Shown piece after piece: positions 45,501 to 53,870 of a DNA stretch of 64,000 nucleotides. The translations under genes were made by a program, and so were the position numbers. A model generated the notes under the pieces. It saw only the letters and a program-made list of their open reading frames with translations. It searched no databases and was not told where the DNA came from. How positions within the stretch are numbered: the first letter of the stretch is position 1; every line of letters starts with the position of its first letter. Source of the stretch: Thraustochytrium sp. TN22 (taxonomy: Eukaryota; Sar; Bigyra; Thraustochytrida; Thraustochytriidae); contig JABLUY010000077.1 of assembly GCA_013306675.1 (NCBI GenBank), positions 1 through 64,000 on the forward strand, in the 5' to 3' direction.

Positions 45501-47053
45501 GGAAATGCCGTGGGTAGCTCGGTCGGGAAGGCCGTCGGGTACTCCGTGGGAAACTCGGTGGGCAGCTCGGTCGGGAAGGCCGTCGGGTACTCCGTGGGAT
45601 ACTCGGTGGGCAGCTCGGTCGGGTACTTCGTCGGATACTCCGTGGGAAACTTGGTGGGCAGCTCAGTCGGGAAGGCCGTCGGGTACTCCGTGGGAAACTC
45701 CGTGGGCAGCTCGGTCGGGTACTCCGTCGGGAACTCCGTCGGATACTCGGTGGGCAGCTCCGTCGGGTACTCCGTCGGGTACTCTGTGGGAAAGTCGGTG
45801 GGCAGCTCCGTCGGGTACTCCGTGGGGAACTCCGTGGGCAGCTCGGTCGGGTACTCCGTCGGATAGTCCGTGGGAAACTCGGTGGGCAGCTCGGTCGGGA
45901 AGGCCGTGGGGTACTCCGTGGGGAACTCCGTGGGCAGCTCGGTCGGGAAGACCGTGGGGTATTCGGTCGGATACTCCGTCGGGTCCTCCGTCGGGAATGC
46001 CGTGGGCAAGTCCGTTGGCAGCATTGTGGGGCGGCCCGTGGAGAGCGGGTCACACGTGGACATGCCAGAAACCCAGCCAATTGACGTGCTGGTCACGACA
46101 TTCGCCCTGTTGAAGTTCGTCATCATGTAGCAGGTCTCGGTGTCAGCACGATAAGCCCAGTACGAGCAGTCGCTGGCGGCTCCACAAGTCGCAAGGCAGT
46201 CATTGGAATTCGCCTCGGTGGTCTCCGGCACGGAGCTGCTGGCGCCGATATAGCGCATGAAACGATCGAAGCACGCCGGTTCATAGGTGGCGTGGCACTG
46301 GCTCGAGACGATGGTGTCAATGAGGTCATTGATGCTGTTGTAAGTGGCGGACGTGTAGACGCTGACTGCCGGCCAGACGTCGTCATAAAGTCCATCGAAA
46401 TCATCAGCATCACCGACGTGGACGGCAACATAGGAGGCATCGAGACGCTGAATCGTCTGTGCGTAGGTCCTCGTACACCTGGCCGGTGCCACAAAGTTGT
46501 ACAGCGAGTTGGTGTTGGCATAGCTGCCGCACACGCTCGTGGACAGTTTGTTGCCCTTGTTGAGCTCGGGAAGGCGGTCGCTGATGTGAATGACGACGGT
46601 GCGTGGCGTGCTTTGAGAGTTGGCCGCGTCCAGATCGATCATGTCATTGATGGCGGTGCTGACAGCCTGAAGCGCGTACGGTGTATTGACCCATTTCACG
46701 TTGGAGGGGGCTGCGGCAGAGTCGACGAGGGCCGCAAAGTCGTCGTAGGACGCGGTGACAGTGCTGCCGTCCGAGTTAAGCATGCCGAGAACCTCTCCAG
46801 CCTCCAAGGCGTACTGCATGTAGCCGAAGCGCGCCCCATCGTTGCCGTCAAACGTCCAGCGGGAGGCAAATTCCTTGGCAAAGGACTTGGCGAGCTCCAG
46901 CTTATCGGAATCGCTAGTCGAGCCTGCGTCGCTGGCCTCGGAAGCGTCGACCGCAAAGATGACGTTGAGGGGCAGCCCGCACAGCGTCTGTCCGCTTGCC
47001 CCCTGCACGAGTGCTGCCAAGATCGCCGCGGCGGCGATCCGCACCAAGATCAT
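42536..47053 (-). CDS. Secreted vWFA-PT repeat-PAN protein
   Basis: 1505 residues. The start at 47053 gives a clean signal peptide (MILVRIAAAAILAALVQGAS). The frame is open to 47269 through a poly-Cys run encoded by a CAG/CTG repeat, which is unlikely to be translated. A von Willebrand A-like domain spans about 20-245 (LPLNVIFAVDASEASDAGS), with the MIDAS motif DxSxS imperfect. One PAN-like Cys module follows (about 265-330). About 640 residues of PTxxPT repeats (340-985) come next, then one further PAN module and five tandem 87-residue PAN modules (CKYWNWDSSSTKCYLLKTKT). Extended Thr/Pro arrays are typically O-glycosylated stalks. PAN modules bind protein or carbohydrate. An extracellular adhesive or cell-wall role is inferred. 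No C-terminal membrane anchor is seen. Confidence 0.9.
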   Translation of the reverse strand: MILVRIAAAAILAALVQGASGQTLCGLPLNVIFAVDASEASDAGSTSDSDKLELAKSFAKEFASRWTFDGNDGARFGYMQYALEAGEVLGMLNSDGSTVTASYDDFAALVDSAAAPSNVKWVNTPYALQAVSTAINDMIDLDAANSQSTPRTVVIHISDRLPELNKGNKLSTSVCGSYANTNSLYNFVAPARCTRTYAQTIQRLDASYVAVHVGDADDFDGLYDDVWPAVSVYTSATYNSINDLIDTIVSSQCHATYEPACFDRFMRYIGASSSVPETTEANSNDCLATCGAASDCSYWAYRADTETCYMMTNFNRANVVTSTSIGWVSGMSTCDPLSTGRPTMLPTDLPTAFPTEDPTEYPTEYPTVFPTELPTEFPTEYPTAFPTELPTEFPTDYPTEYPTELPTEFPTEYPTELPTDFPTEYPTEYPTELPTEYPTEFPTEYPTELPTEFPTEYPTAFPTELPTKFPTEYPTKYPTELPTEYPTEYPTAFPTELPTEFPTEYPTAFPTELPTAFPTEDPTEYPTELPTEFPTEYPTAFPTSLPTEYPTEYPTAFPTELPTEYPTEYPTAFPTELPTEFPTEYPTAFPTELPTEFPTEFPTAFPTELPTEYPTEYPTEYPTELPTEFPTEYPTAFPTELPTAFPTEDPTEYPTELPTEFPTEYPTSLPTEYPTVYPTAFPTELPTEYPTEYPTEYPTELPTEFPTEYPTAFPTKLPTEFPTEYPTAFPTKLPTEYPTEYPTEYPTELPTEFPTEYPTAFPTSLPTEYPTEYPTAFPTELPTEYPTEYPTAFPTELPTEFPTEYPTAFPTELPTEFPTEFPTAFPTELPTEYPTEYPTEYPTELPTEFPTEYPTAFPTSLPTEYPTEDPTAFPTELPTEYPTEYPTEYPTELPTEFPTEYPTAFPTKLPTEFPTEFPTAFPTELPTEYPTEYPTAFPTELPTEFPTEYPTAFPTSLPTEYPTAFPTELPTKYPTTAPTDPTGTPTVSPTEARDVSLCYESDIEYKGSKVSKVNADSMTACLALCAADDKCNYVVYYGQAGKCQLLKTKTKANDANKRKLIVSSPLVCMAPTAAPTLAPVAWDADCDETGTKYGGKGMGSEKTDDAPQCQSICESTENCKYWNWDSSSTKCYLLKTKTSTSSKNSYTAGSIPELCVPPTAAPTLAPVAWDADCYKTGTKYGGKGMGSEKTDDAPQCQSICESTENCKYWNWDSSSTKCYLLKTKTSTSSKNSYTAGSIPELCVPPTAAPTLAPVAWDADCYKTGTKYGGKGLGSEKTDDAPQCQSICESTENCKYWNWDSSSTKCYLLKTKTSTSSKNSYTAGSIPELCVPPTAAPTLAPVAWDADCYKTGTKYGGKGMGSEKTDDAPQCQSICESTENCKYWNWDSSSTKCYLLKTKTSTSSKNSYTAGSIPELCVPPTAAPTLAPVAWDADCYEVGKKYGGSGMGSQSADDAPQCQSICESTEKCKYWKWDSNALKCYLLKNKKSSSNKAAYTSGTISELCLP
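42811..43855 (-). repeat. 261-bp tandem PAN-module repeats
   Basis: Matching points (GCTCCGGAATGCTG) recur at 42811, 43072, 43333 and 43594, exactly 261 bp (87 codons) apart. The units differ by only a few bases, mostly silent. The unit closest to the stop codon is more diverged. Confidence 0.93.
44095..46035 (-). repeat. Pro-Thr-X-X coding array (12-bp units, about 160 copies)
   Basis: Encodes units such as PTEL, PTEF, PTEY and PTAF, with higher-order blocks of 4 to 8 units copied repeatedly. Because the unit is a multiple of three, other frames also stay open, which explains the long plus-strand GYSVG-type frame. Confidence 0.96.
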
Positions 47054-47071
47054 TTTGCCGTGTGCAGTTGC

Positions 47072-47134
<63 letters not shown>

Positions 47135-47141
47135 GCAGCAG
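47072..47141. repeat. CAG/CTG trinucleotide repeat, about 23 units
   Basis: (CAG)n on the plus strand with a single CAA interruption. It lies about 20 bp upstream of the minus-strand start codon at 47053, so it is probably in the 5' leader as CTG/TGC repeats. Confidence 0.95.
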
Positions 47142-47468
47142 TGGTCTCTCCCTTTCGGGTTTGGAGCGCACTCGCCAGCACCTAGCACTGCTAGCAGGAC
47201 TCTCGCGGCGTGCGGCTGGTTTCGCAGGCGCCATACCGGCTCACGGTCTGGCCTTTCTCTCTTGCCCACAGCAAGAAAGTTGACTTCTCACTGTCACCAG
47301 CTGCATCACGTGTGGGTGCTGCGAGGGACGGGCCTGCAAGCTCCGCTCCACCGTCGCGTGTGCGGTGGTTATGGTAGTACTCCCGAGGATGTCCTTGGCT
47401 CAGCCACCCAATCCGCTTTGAGTCAGTCATGCTCGACGCATCGCCGCGAGCGCTCGGCTCGCGACCCC

Positions 47469-47589
47469 CGAAGAGTGAGGAAGCGCCGGACTCGGTTGTG
47501 GAGAAGTGGTGAGGGCGGCTGCTGCGGCGTCGACAGTCCACTCACTGTACTTCACTCTACCGCAGTGCGTACAGCACGAGGCGACGCCC
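47469..47589 (+). repeat. Inverted repeat, left arm
   Basis: About 121 bp (CGAAGAGTGAGGAAGCGCC to GGCGACGCCC) whose reverse complement is found at 48344-48472 with roughly 85% identity by eye. The centres are about 880 bp apart. Confidence 0.85.
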
Positions 47590-48189
47590 CAGCCGATGGC
47601 AGCGCGCAGAGGCTGGCGAGTTGGGGCCGGCAAGTCGGTCGACCTCTCCGCGCGAGGCAAATGTGGCGTGCCAAGCTCTCCGGCCCCGCGCGAGGCGAAC
47701 GGCATGCGCCGCCAAGCGCGCTGACTTGCACGACCGCGCGAGCCTGGAGCAGCAGCCGTGCACTTCACCTGCTGGCCGCTGGCGTTGGAGGCAGACGGAG
47801 TCCACCGTGCTGCTTACGCAGGCTCGCAAAGGAAACCTTGGGGGGCTTGGACGACAGTTCAGACTCGTGCAGACGGAAGGTCGACAGGGTCATCATGATA
47901 ACCCTGCGGTCCCTGCCGCATCGCCGCATCGCCGCATCCCACAATATCGGCAGCCAGGCCGGACAGGCAGGCGAGTTCGGCTTCAAAAGACTCCAAGCTC
48001 GGGGCCGCACTGCCACTGGCTCCGTATGGCGTACCTTACGGGCAGAAAGGAGCCTGGCTTCCTTGCACGCGCCTCTCGCAGTCGATGCCTCGGTCTTGAC
48101 GGCGCTACTAGCTAGGCGCGGCGCAAGCGCGTCAGCGGAAACGTCATGGAGGCATGGGGAGCCCCCCCCTGCACGCGCAGGGCAAAAGG

Positions 48190-48290
48190 CTTCCTCGCGC
48201 CACATGGCAGAGGCAGACTTTCGATTCGTACTGAATCTTATCAGTCGGTCAGCGCTGCTCGTGACGATCTTTGCGGTGGTCTGCACGTAT
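48190..48290 (-). pseudogene. Remnant of the 3' end of the vWFA-PAN gene
   Basis: The plus-strand sequence TTCCTCGCGCCACATGGCAG, GCAGACTTTCGATTCGTACT, GTCGGTCAGCGCTGCTCGTG and ACGATCTTTGCGGTGGTCTG closely matches 48503-48625. That stretch covers the last codons (QTNGKIVSSSAAFRLTDY) and 3' flank of the 48538 gene. The copy is short, has indels and ends abruptly. Confidence 0.75.
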
Positions 48291-48343
48291 TCTCGGGCGG
48301 AAATGCCATGGAGGCACGGGGAGGCCCTCCCTGCAATCAGCTA

Positions 48344-48472
48344 GGGCGTCGCCACGTGCTGTACGCACTGCGGTATAGTGAAGTGCAGTAAGTGGACTGT
48401 CGACGCCGCAGCAGCCGCCCTGACGCTTTCTCCACTTCTCCACAACCGAGTCAGGCGCTTCCTCACTCTTCG
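48344..48472 (-). repeat. Inverted repeat, right arm
   Basis: Partner of 47469-47589. It lies just downstream of the stop codon of the 48538 gene. Confidence 0.85.
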
Positions 48473-48537
48473 AATCGGGGCTTCGGCGCAGGGCGGGAGG
48501 AGGCTTCCTCGCGGCACAAGGCAGAGGCAGACTTTGA

Positions 48538-51021
48538 TTAGTACTGATAGGCATAGTAGTCGGTCAGCCGAAATGCTGCGCTGCTCGAGACGATCTTTCC
48601 GTTGGTCTGCACGGAGAGGTTCACCAGCGTGGAGAAGATCTCGGACGGCTCGAGTGGGACCTCGGCTCGGAAGACGTGGGGCGCAGGGAATGACGACAAG
48701 GCACCCTTCTGACTCGAGGACTGATCATACCTGAAGAGGAAGTGGTCGCCTCCCTGGAAGACCAAGTACGTGTGAAAGTTTGCCGTGCCCACGTACACCT
48801 CGAAATCTTGCGCGTTCAGGTATGGCGAGAGCACAATGTCTACGAGCCCCATCGTGCTATTCTCATCCAAGGCGATACGAACGGCGTCTACCAGAGTGTA
48901 ACCAGTCACGATGTCCTCCCCAGGCACGAGCACTACGGTGGAGTATCCGTCTAGGAGGTTGCTCACGTCGTCCTGCCACCAGGGATCCTCGCCATCGCAT
49001 CGTGAGCCGGAACGGTGCTTGCTGGAGACGGCCCAGCTCGCAGGGGTCCCTGACATGAGCACACATGTGGACTCTCCAGCATTAAAGGTCCAGTACGTGC
49101 ACGCGGAGGACGTCTGGCACCGGGCCATGCAGGCCACTTTGCTGTTTACCTGCTCGAGCGTCGCCAGGGTCTTTCCCTTGGCTGGTTTGAGCTCGAGCCC
49201 GTCGTCCACACAGTACGCCTCCCACTCGATGGGCGTCGGAGTGGGCGCCGCCGAGGGGCACCTCTGGGACGAGTACCCGGATGTGTATTTACTGTACTTG
49301 GAGCCTTGCTTGGACTTGGACTTTCTCTTGAGCAGGTCACAGGACTTGGCGCTCCTGTCAAAGGCCCACGCCACGCACGCGGGTTTCTCCGTGCACAGCG
49401 CGAAGCAGCCCTCCGCATCGTCGGCCGCGAGGTCCTTGGTTGCCTTGCCCACGAGTGAGCCGACGAAGAGTACATTTTCTTCGACACACGTCGATGGCAA
49501 CTCTACTGGGCTGCGCGTCGGAAAGGGTGTTGCATCCTCCGGGTCCACAGGCGGCTCACACAGCTCGCTGATGGTCCCAGACACGAAGGCTGTCTTCGCC
49601 TTGAGGGACTTCTTCTTCTCAAGCAGGACGCACGTGGTGCTCTGACCGTCCCAGGTCCAGTACTTGCACGCTTCGCGCGCTTCGCAGCGCGACATACACT
49701 GCATGGCGCTGGTGGTCTTGCTCTTGCCACTCTTGATCTGAGTGCCAGAGTACGCGAAGCCTGAATCAACGCAGTCCTCGGTCCAGACCACCGGCGCCAG
49801 CGTTGGGGATTGCGTCGGCGTGCGCGCCACCATGATGCTGCTGATGCGGTTGCTCAATTTGGCGCTTTTGGAGGACTTGTACGACCTGAGCAGCTGGCAT
49901 TTGTTCTTGCTGCCGAAGAAGACCATGGCCACACATGAGGTCTCCGCCAGGCACCGCTCATAGCACTGCTCGCGGCTTGCGGCGCTCGTCTTTCCGCCAA
50001 TGCCCTTGCCCTTGAACTCCACGTTTTCTAGAAAGCTCAAGTCCGTCGGCACCGCGGTTGGCGTGGCCGTCGCTATGGCAGTGGGTGTAGCTGTCGGAAT
50101 TGCGGTCGGGTCAGCTGTCGGTAGCGCAGTCGGAAAGGCCGTCAGCGTGGTAATCGGCATAGCCGTCGGAACCGCCGTTGGAACCGCCGTCGGCAAAGCG
50201 CTTGGCAATGCCGTCGGAATTGCGGTCGGCGCAGCCGTCGCGTCAGCCGTCTGCAGGGCCGTCGGTGCTGCCGTCAACCCCTGGCACTGGTCCATGACAA
50301 CCTCGTCAATGAGACCCGTGGGGTCGCCGCCCTCTCCAGTGCTGTACACCTGCACGGCTGGGAACACATTGTCATACAGGTCACCTAGGTCGCCGGCATT
50401 GCCCATGTGCACTGCAATGTAGGTGGCTGCGCGGCTCTGGATGCTGCGCACAAACTTGCGCGTGCACTCAGCAGGTGCCGCCAGCGGGTAGGCTCCGCTG
50501 TCGGCAGCGTAGGGACCGCAGTCGTCTACGGACAGCATCGCGCTCGATGGCACGTTTGGTACGCCGTCGCTCACATGGATCACGAGTGTCCGACGGGGAG
50601 CCCGTGCAGCCACCTCATCCAGGTCTGCAGTCTCTTCCATCGTGGCGTCGACTACCTTGAGCGCAATTGGCGTGTTGCTAAAGCTCGCGTCTGCAATCGG
50701 GTCGGCGCCCACGAGCTCTGCAAAGTCGTCGTAGTACTGAGTCGCCACGGTTCCATTCGCGTGCAGCATGCCCAGCACATCATCAGCGCTCGCGCCGTAC
50801 TCGAGGTATCCGAAGCGCGCGCCAGCGTCCCCACCAAAGCTCCACTGCGCAGCGAAGCTCAATGCAAACTCCCTCGCGCTCTGCAGCTTCGCGGTGGTCA
50901 TCGCGGCGTCTACCGCGAGAATGACATCAACCGGCAGGTGGCAGGTTTCCGCGCCAGCAGCCACACCAACTGCTACGGCTGCTGCAGCCAGCGCGCAGCG
51001 CCACGTGCGCGTGCGTGCCAT
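48538..51021 (-). CDS. Secreted vWFA-PAN protein, paralogue of the 42536 gene
   Basis: 827 residues from the ATG at 51021, which opens a signal peptide (TWRCALAAAAVAVGVAAGA). The vWFA-like domain spans about 25-230 (LPVDVILAVDAAMTTAKLQS, RRTLVIHVSDGVPN). The MIDAS serine is missing (DAAMT). A short PT/AVPT stretch lies at about 255-330, far shorter than in the paralogue. Four PAN modules span about 335-640 (CKYWTWDGQSTTCVLLEKKK). A C-terminal domain of about 180 residues (645-827), unlike anything in the paralogue, is beta-rich by eye (YLNAQDFEVYVGTANFHTYL). Tandem orientation and shared layout show origin by duplication followed by divergence of the stalk. Confidence 0.88.
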   Translation of the reverse strand: MARTRTWRCALAAAAVAVGVAAGAETCHLPVDVILAVDAAMTTAKLQSAREFALSFAAQWSFGGDAGARFGYLEYGASADDVLGMLHANGTVATQYYDDFAELVGADPIADASFSNTPIALKVVDATMEETADLDEVAARAPRRTLVIHVSDGVPNVPSSAMLSVDDCGPYAADSGAYPLAAPAECTRKFVRSIQSRAATYIAVHMGNAGDLGDLYDNVFPAVQVYSTGEGGDPTGLIDEVVMDQCQGLTAAPTALQTADATAAPTAIPTALPSALPTAVPTAVPTAMPITTLTAFPTALPTADPTAIPTATPTAIATATPTAVPTDLSFLENVEFKGKGIGGKTSAASREQCYERCLAETSCVAMVFFGSKNKCQLLRSYKSSKSAKLSNRISSIMVARTPTQSPTLAPVVWTEDCVDSGFAYSGTQIKSGKSKTTSAMQCMSRCEAREACKYWTWDGQSTTCVLLEKKKSLKAKTAFVSGTISELCEPPVDPEDATPFPTRSPVELPSTCVEENVLFVGSLVGKATKDLAADDAEGCFALCTEKPACVAWAFDRSAKSCDLLKRKSKSKQGSKYSKYTSGYSSQRCPSAAPTPTPIEWEAYCVDDGLELKPAKGKTLATLEQVNSKVACMARCQTSSACTYWTFNAGESTCVLMSGTPASWAVSSKHRSGSRCDGEDPWWQDDVSNLLDGYSTVVLVPGEDIVTGYTLVDAVRIALDENSTMGLVDIVLSPYLNAQDFEVYVGTANFHTYLVFQGGDHFLFRYDQSSSQKGALSSFPAPHVFRAEVPLEPSEIFSTLVNLSVQTNGKIVSSSAAFRLTDYYAYQY

Positions 51022-52153
51022 GCTTGGAGAGGGAGGGAGGCGTCGCGTCGCGTCGCGTCCTACCACCACCCCAAGCAAGCAAGCAGGAGAGAGCTTGCTT
51101 GAAGGTCTGCCTGGTCTTGGCACGCCTGGCGGCGCAGAGGAGCCATGCGCAGTGCCGCCAAGCGCTGCTAAGCGCCGCCAAGCGCCGCCAAGCGCCACCA
51201 AGCGCCACCAAGGCCAATGTCCCTGCGTCCAGGCGGGAGTCAACCTGCGACTGTGGCCCGAAGCGAGACTCGGACTCGGACTCGGATTGGACTTGGCTCG
51301 CAGAATGGACCCGAGCGAGCCTCGTCAAATGCCTCGAGCCGCGCAAGAGCGCGCGCGTGCCTGACGCGCCTGCGGCCTGCAGCGGCGGCCATCCGGGCGC
51401 GCCGCGAGAGCGCGCCGCGCAAGAAGGCGCCGGCGGGACGAGAATTCAGGCGCTGCTCGCGACCGTCACACACATGCCGGGCGCGACGCGACCCGAAGGG
51501 TGTCTGGCTGCGCATGCCGCGAATTGAAGAGTTGAGCTGCAAAGCGCTGCTAACTTGAGAGCGATGAAGGAGCGCCGAGCAGCGCCCAGCGCTTAGTAGC
51601 GTGCAAGCGGCGGTGGCGGCGGCCCTGCGGGCAGGAGCCGCTGAGTCGCGACTCGGACATGAGGCTGCATGACTTGTGTGCGATGCCCGGAGTCCTACCA
51701 CTGCAAGACGTACTACCACCGAAAGCGCGCGGCGTCATCGGCGTCCGCAGCCGAGTCACGGACCGCCGCGGTACCATTGGACCTGGTACCAGGATTAGCT
51801 CAGGCTGGCAGCGCAGCCACAAGTCACGCGAGCATCTTGCAGACCTCATTCGCTCGCGTGGGGCGGCGCGAGGCGAAAGACAGCTCCAATTTAGTCGTAC
51901 CGCGTCGTACCGCGTTGTATCGGGGTCGAACGAGCGGCCGACGCGCGTCCCAACGGCGGACATCGCTTGTGTGAGCTCGAGCTTGCGTCCTGTGCTGGCC
52001 TTTGCGCTCTTGACCCTCAACACAGACCACCCCACCCCCGCAGGGAGTTCACTCGCCATCACTTCGTCGAGAGAGCTGTGCGCCGCATGTTCATGGCCAA
52101 AGGCTTCTTCAAGGATCTTACTCACCGCAGCAACAAGTCCGGGCAAAAAGCTG
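51022..52153. other. Intergenic region, 1.1 kb
   Basis: The 5' flank of the vWFA-PAN paralogue. It contains a degenerate 10-bp repeat (AAGCGCCACC/AAGCGCCGCC) at about 51154-51213. The rest shows no conserved frame. A tRNA-like A-box near 51796 lacks a B-box. Confidence 0.6.
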
Positions 52154-53086
52154 TTATTCGACATTCTCAAATAGGCTCTTACGGAGGTGCGCCTTGCACA
52201 TGCCCTTGCGCTTGGCCAGTCGCTCGCAGTCCGCCACGCTGCACCGCTTCCTGCCGCCATGCTTGCCGCAGAGGGCACGCGCCTCCGCTTGGTTGAAGCA
52301 ACCTGCCGTCGAGCAGATGTTGTCCCCTCGGTGCTGCTTGCAAAGCCCGCGCGAGGCAGTCAGCCGCTCGCAGCCTGGCTTCGTGCAGCGCCTCCCGCCG
52401 CCGTGCCGAGAACATCGGCCGCCATAGCAGGCTGACGAGTTGCACCCTTGCTCCGCGCAACGCCGGCCACCACCGTGCGCGATGCAAAGTCCTTCCGGGC
52501 CCGTCGCCGCCGACTTTCCACAGTTCCTCACGGAGCAGCGCTTTCCGCCGCCGTGTGCCAGGCACAAACCTCTCGTCACCTCTCGGCTCTTGCATCCCTC
52601 CACGCTGCAAAGGTCCCTGCCGCCATGCCGCCCGCAGACGCCGCGGTCTGGATACGCGTACGTGCTCTTGCAGCCCGGGTGCAGGCAGCCAATCTTGACC
52701 ATGTACGGCCGCTTGCCTCGCACCTGCGCACGTTGTATCACCTTCGACATTGACTCGGCGGTCATGGCCGCCGATGACGTCCCGTTCTCAGTCGAAGACG
52801 AAGACGATGATGAAGACGAGGACGACGAAGAGGAAGAGGAAGTCACGGTCCTGGGCTGCTTGCTGCGCTTCTTCGCAGAGTCATCCAGCCCCTCTGCGTG
52901 CCGCCGCTTTCTGGCGACTGGCGCCGGCGCCCCCGCGTACTTGGCGATTGCGCTTAGCTTCGCCTCGCCCTCCCGTATGCGTTGCTCGAGGGCGGCCTGC
53001 TGTGTGGACTTGTCCGTGGACGCAAGCAGCATGTTGGCGAGCGCGCTGCGCCGCGACATGATGCTCGTCGCTCTCGGCGCCGGCAA
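52154..53086 (-). CDS. WRKY19-type Cys/His zinc finger repeat protein
   Basis: 310 residues. A second in-frame Met nine codons later could also start it. The N-terminal 90 residues are basic (VARKRRHAEG, KKRSKQPRT: likely nuclear signal), followed by a run of about 18 Ser. From residue about 130 to 305 there are seven to eight tandem modules of about 24 residues with the pattern CxxxGCxxxAxxxGxCxxHGGGxRC. This is the zinc-finger type found next to WRKY domains in plants (WRKY19-like) and, without WRKY, in many stramenopiles. No WRKYGQK motif is present. A nucleic-acid- or protein-binding nuclear role is inferred. Confidence 0.85.
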   Translation of the reverse strand: MPAPRATSIMSRRSALANMLLASTDKSTQQAALEQRIREGEAKLSAIAKYAGAPAPVARKRRHAEGLDDSAKKRSKQPRTVTSSSSSSSSSSSSSSSSTENGTSSAAMTAESMSKVIQRAQVRGKRPYMVKIGCLHPGCKSTYAYPDRGVCGRHGGRDLCSVEGCKSREVTRGLCLAHGGGKRCSVRNCGKSAATGPEGLCIAHGGGRRCAEQGCNSSACYGGRCSRHGGGRRCTKPGCERLTASRGLCKQHRGDNICSTAGCFNQAEARALCGKHGGRKRCSVADCERLAKRKGMCKAHLRKSLFENVE

Positions 53087-53384
53087 GAGCGCCTGCGGGC
53101 GAGCGGGCGATGCACGCCGTCAGGATGCCGCGCCCGCGTCCGCGCCCGCGCAAGCGCCGCTCGCGCCGCAGAGCGCTGGCTCGTGCGCAAGCCGGAAACG
53201 CTTTGGAATTGACATGTGAAGGCAACGTACAAGCACGAGGGAGGGGCAATCGCAAAATGAAAGGCCAGGCAGGCGAATCGCACGGCGTCACGAGGCGGCC
53301 CAGCGCCGTTTTTACACTGGAGACCTGGTATGTAAGATTAGTGCTCATTAGAGAATGTGACCAGCATGGCTTGACCACCATCGA

Positions 53385-53870
53385 TCAGCTGCTGCAGCCG
53401 CAGGCCTCGACGAGGTCCTCCGCCGTGAACTTGCTGCCAGCCGCGATGGCGGCCTTGCAGGCCGCGTAGCCAGCGCCGCCCAGAGCTGCGGCGCAGGCGT
53501 CGGCGAGCGGATCCTCAGGCCCCACGCCGACGAGCTCGCAGGTCCCTGCGGCCTCGAGCGAGAGCTCGTCGCAGTCCGCCATGTCGTCGATGCTCGTATC
53601 CAGCAGCTTATCGGCGGCATCCTCGATGACGGAGCAGTAGCCGGCCTCGAGCTTGTCCTTGACGTCGTCCAGCGCGTCGCCCACGTCGTCCACGCCACTC
53701 TCGATGTCGTCCCCGATGTCGTCGAAGATACCGCGCTGCGCCTGCCGCGCCCGCAGCTGGCCGCGCAGCGCGTCGCGCACGTGCAGCGCCGTCGCCTCGG
53801 CGCCCGGCCACTCCGCGATGCTCGCCGCCAGGATCAGCATGGTGAGCAGCCTCATTCCCGCCATCGCCAT
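53385..53870 (-). CDS. Small secreted Cys-containing protein
   Basis: 161 residues. The start at 53870 gives a hydrophobic signal (MAGMRLLTMLILAASIAEWP). The mature part has an acidic amphipathic segment (FDDIGDDIESGVDDVGDALD) and then seven Cys in the last 90 residues. The sequence ends ACKAAIAAGSKFTAEDL then CGCSS. Third codon positions are GC-rich, as in neighbouring genes. I do not recognise the family. The helical, Cys-paired C-terminal half is loosely saposin- or elicitin-like in size, but motifs do not match. Confidence 0.65.
   Translation of the reverse strand: MAMAGMRLLTMLILAASIAEWPGAEATALHVRDALRGQLRARQAQRGIFDDIGDDIESGVDDVGDALDDVKDKLEAGYCSVIEDAADKLLDTSIDDMADCDELSLEAAGTCELVGVGPEDPLADACAAALGGAGYAACKAAIAAGSKFTAEDLVEACGCSS

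Larger units (their letters stand above)
47054..48537. other. Spacer with CAG repeat, inverted repeat pair and tail remnant
   Basis: Separates the two vWFA-PAN genes. It contains the triplet repeat at 47072-47141, a 120-130-bp inverted repeat pair (47469-47589 and 48344-48472), and a remnant resembling the 3' end of the 48538 gene at 48190-48290. A 40-bp motif (GCGGAAA, CATGGAGGCA, GGGGAG) occurs twice at 48139 and 48297. No intact gene is seen. Confidence 0.7.

Noticed and set aside
44109-45866. Plus-strand 585-codon frame of GYSVGSSVGKAVG repeats
   Set aside because: Antisense of the PTxx array. A 12-bp repeat without stops keeps several frames open. The minus strand has the signal peptide and flanking domains.
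47054-47269. N-terminal extension of the vWFA-PAN protein with about 23 Cys in a row
   Set aside because: It derives from the triplet repeat. The Met at 47053 starts a good signal peptide.
51790-51935. tRNA-like A-box (TTAGCTCAGGCTGG)
   Set aside because: No matching B-box at a proper distance and no cloverleaf could be drawn.
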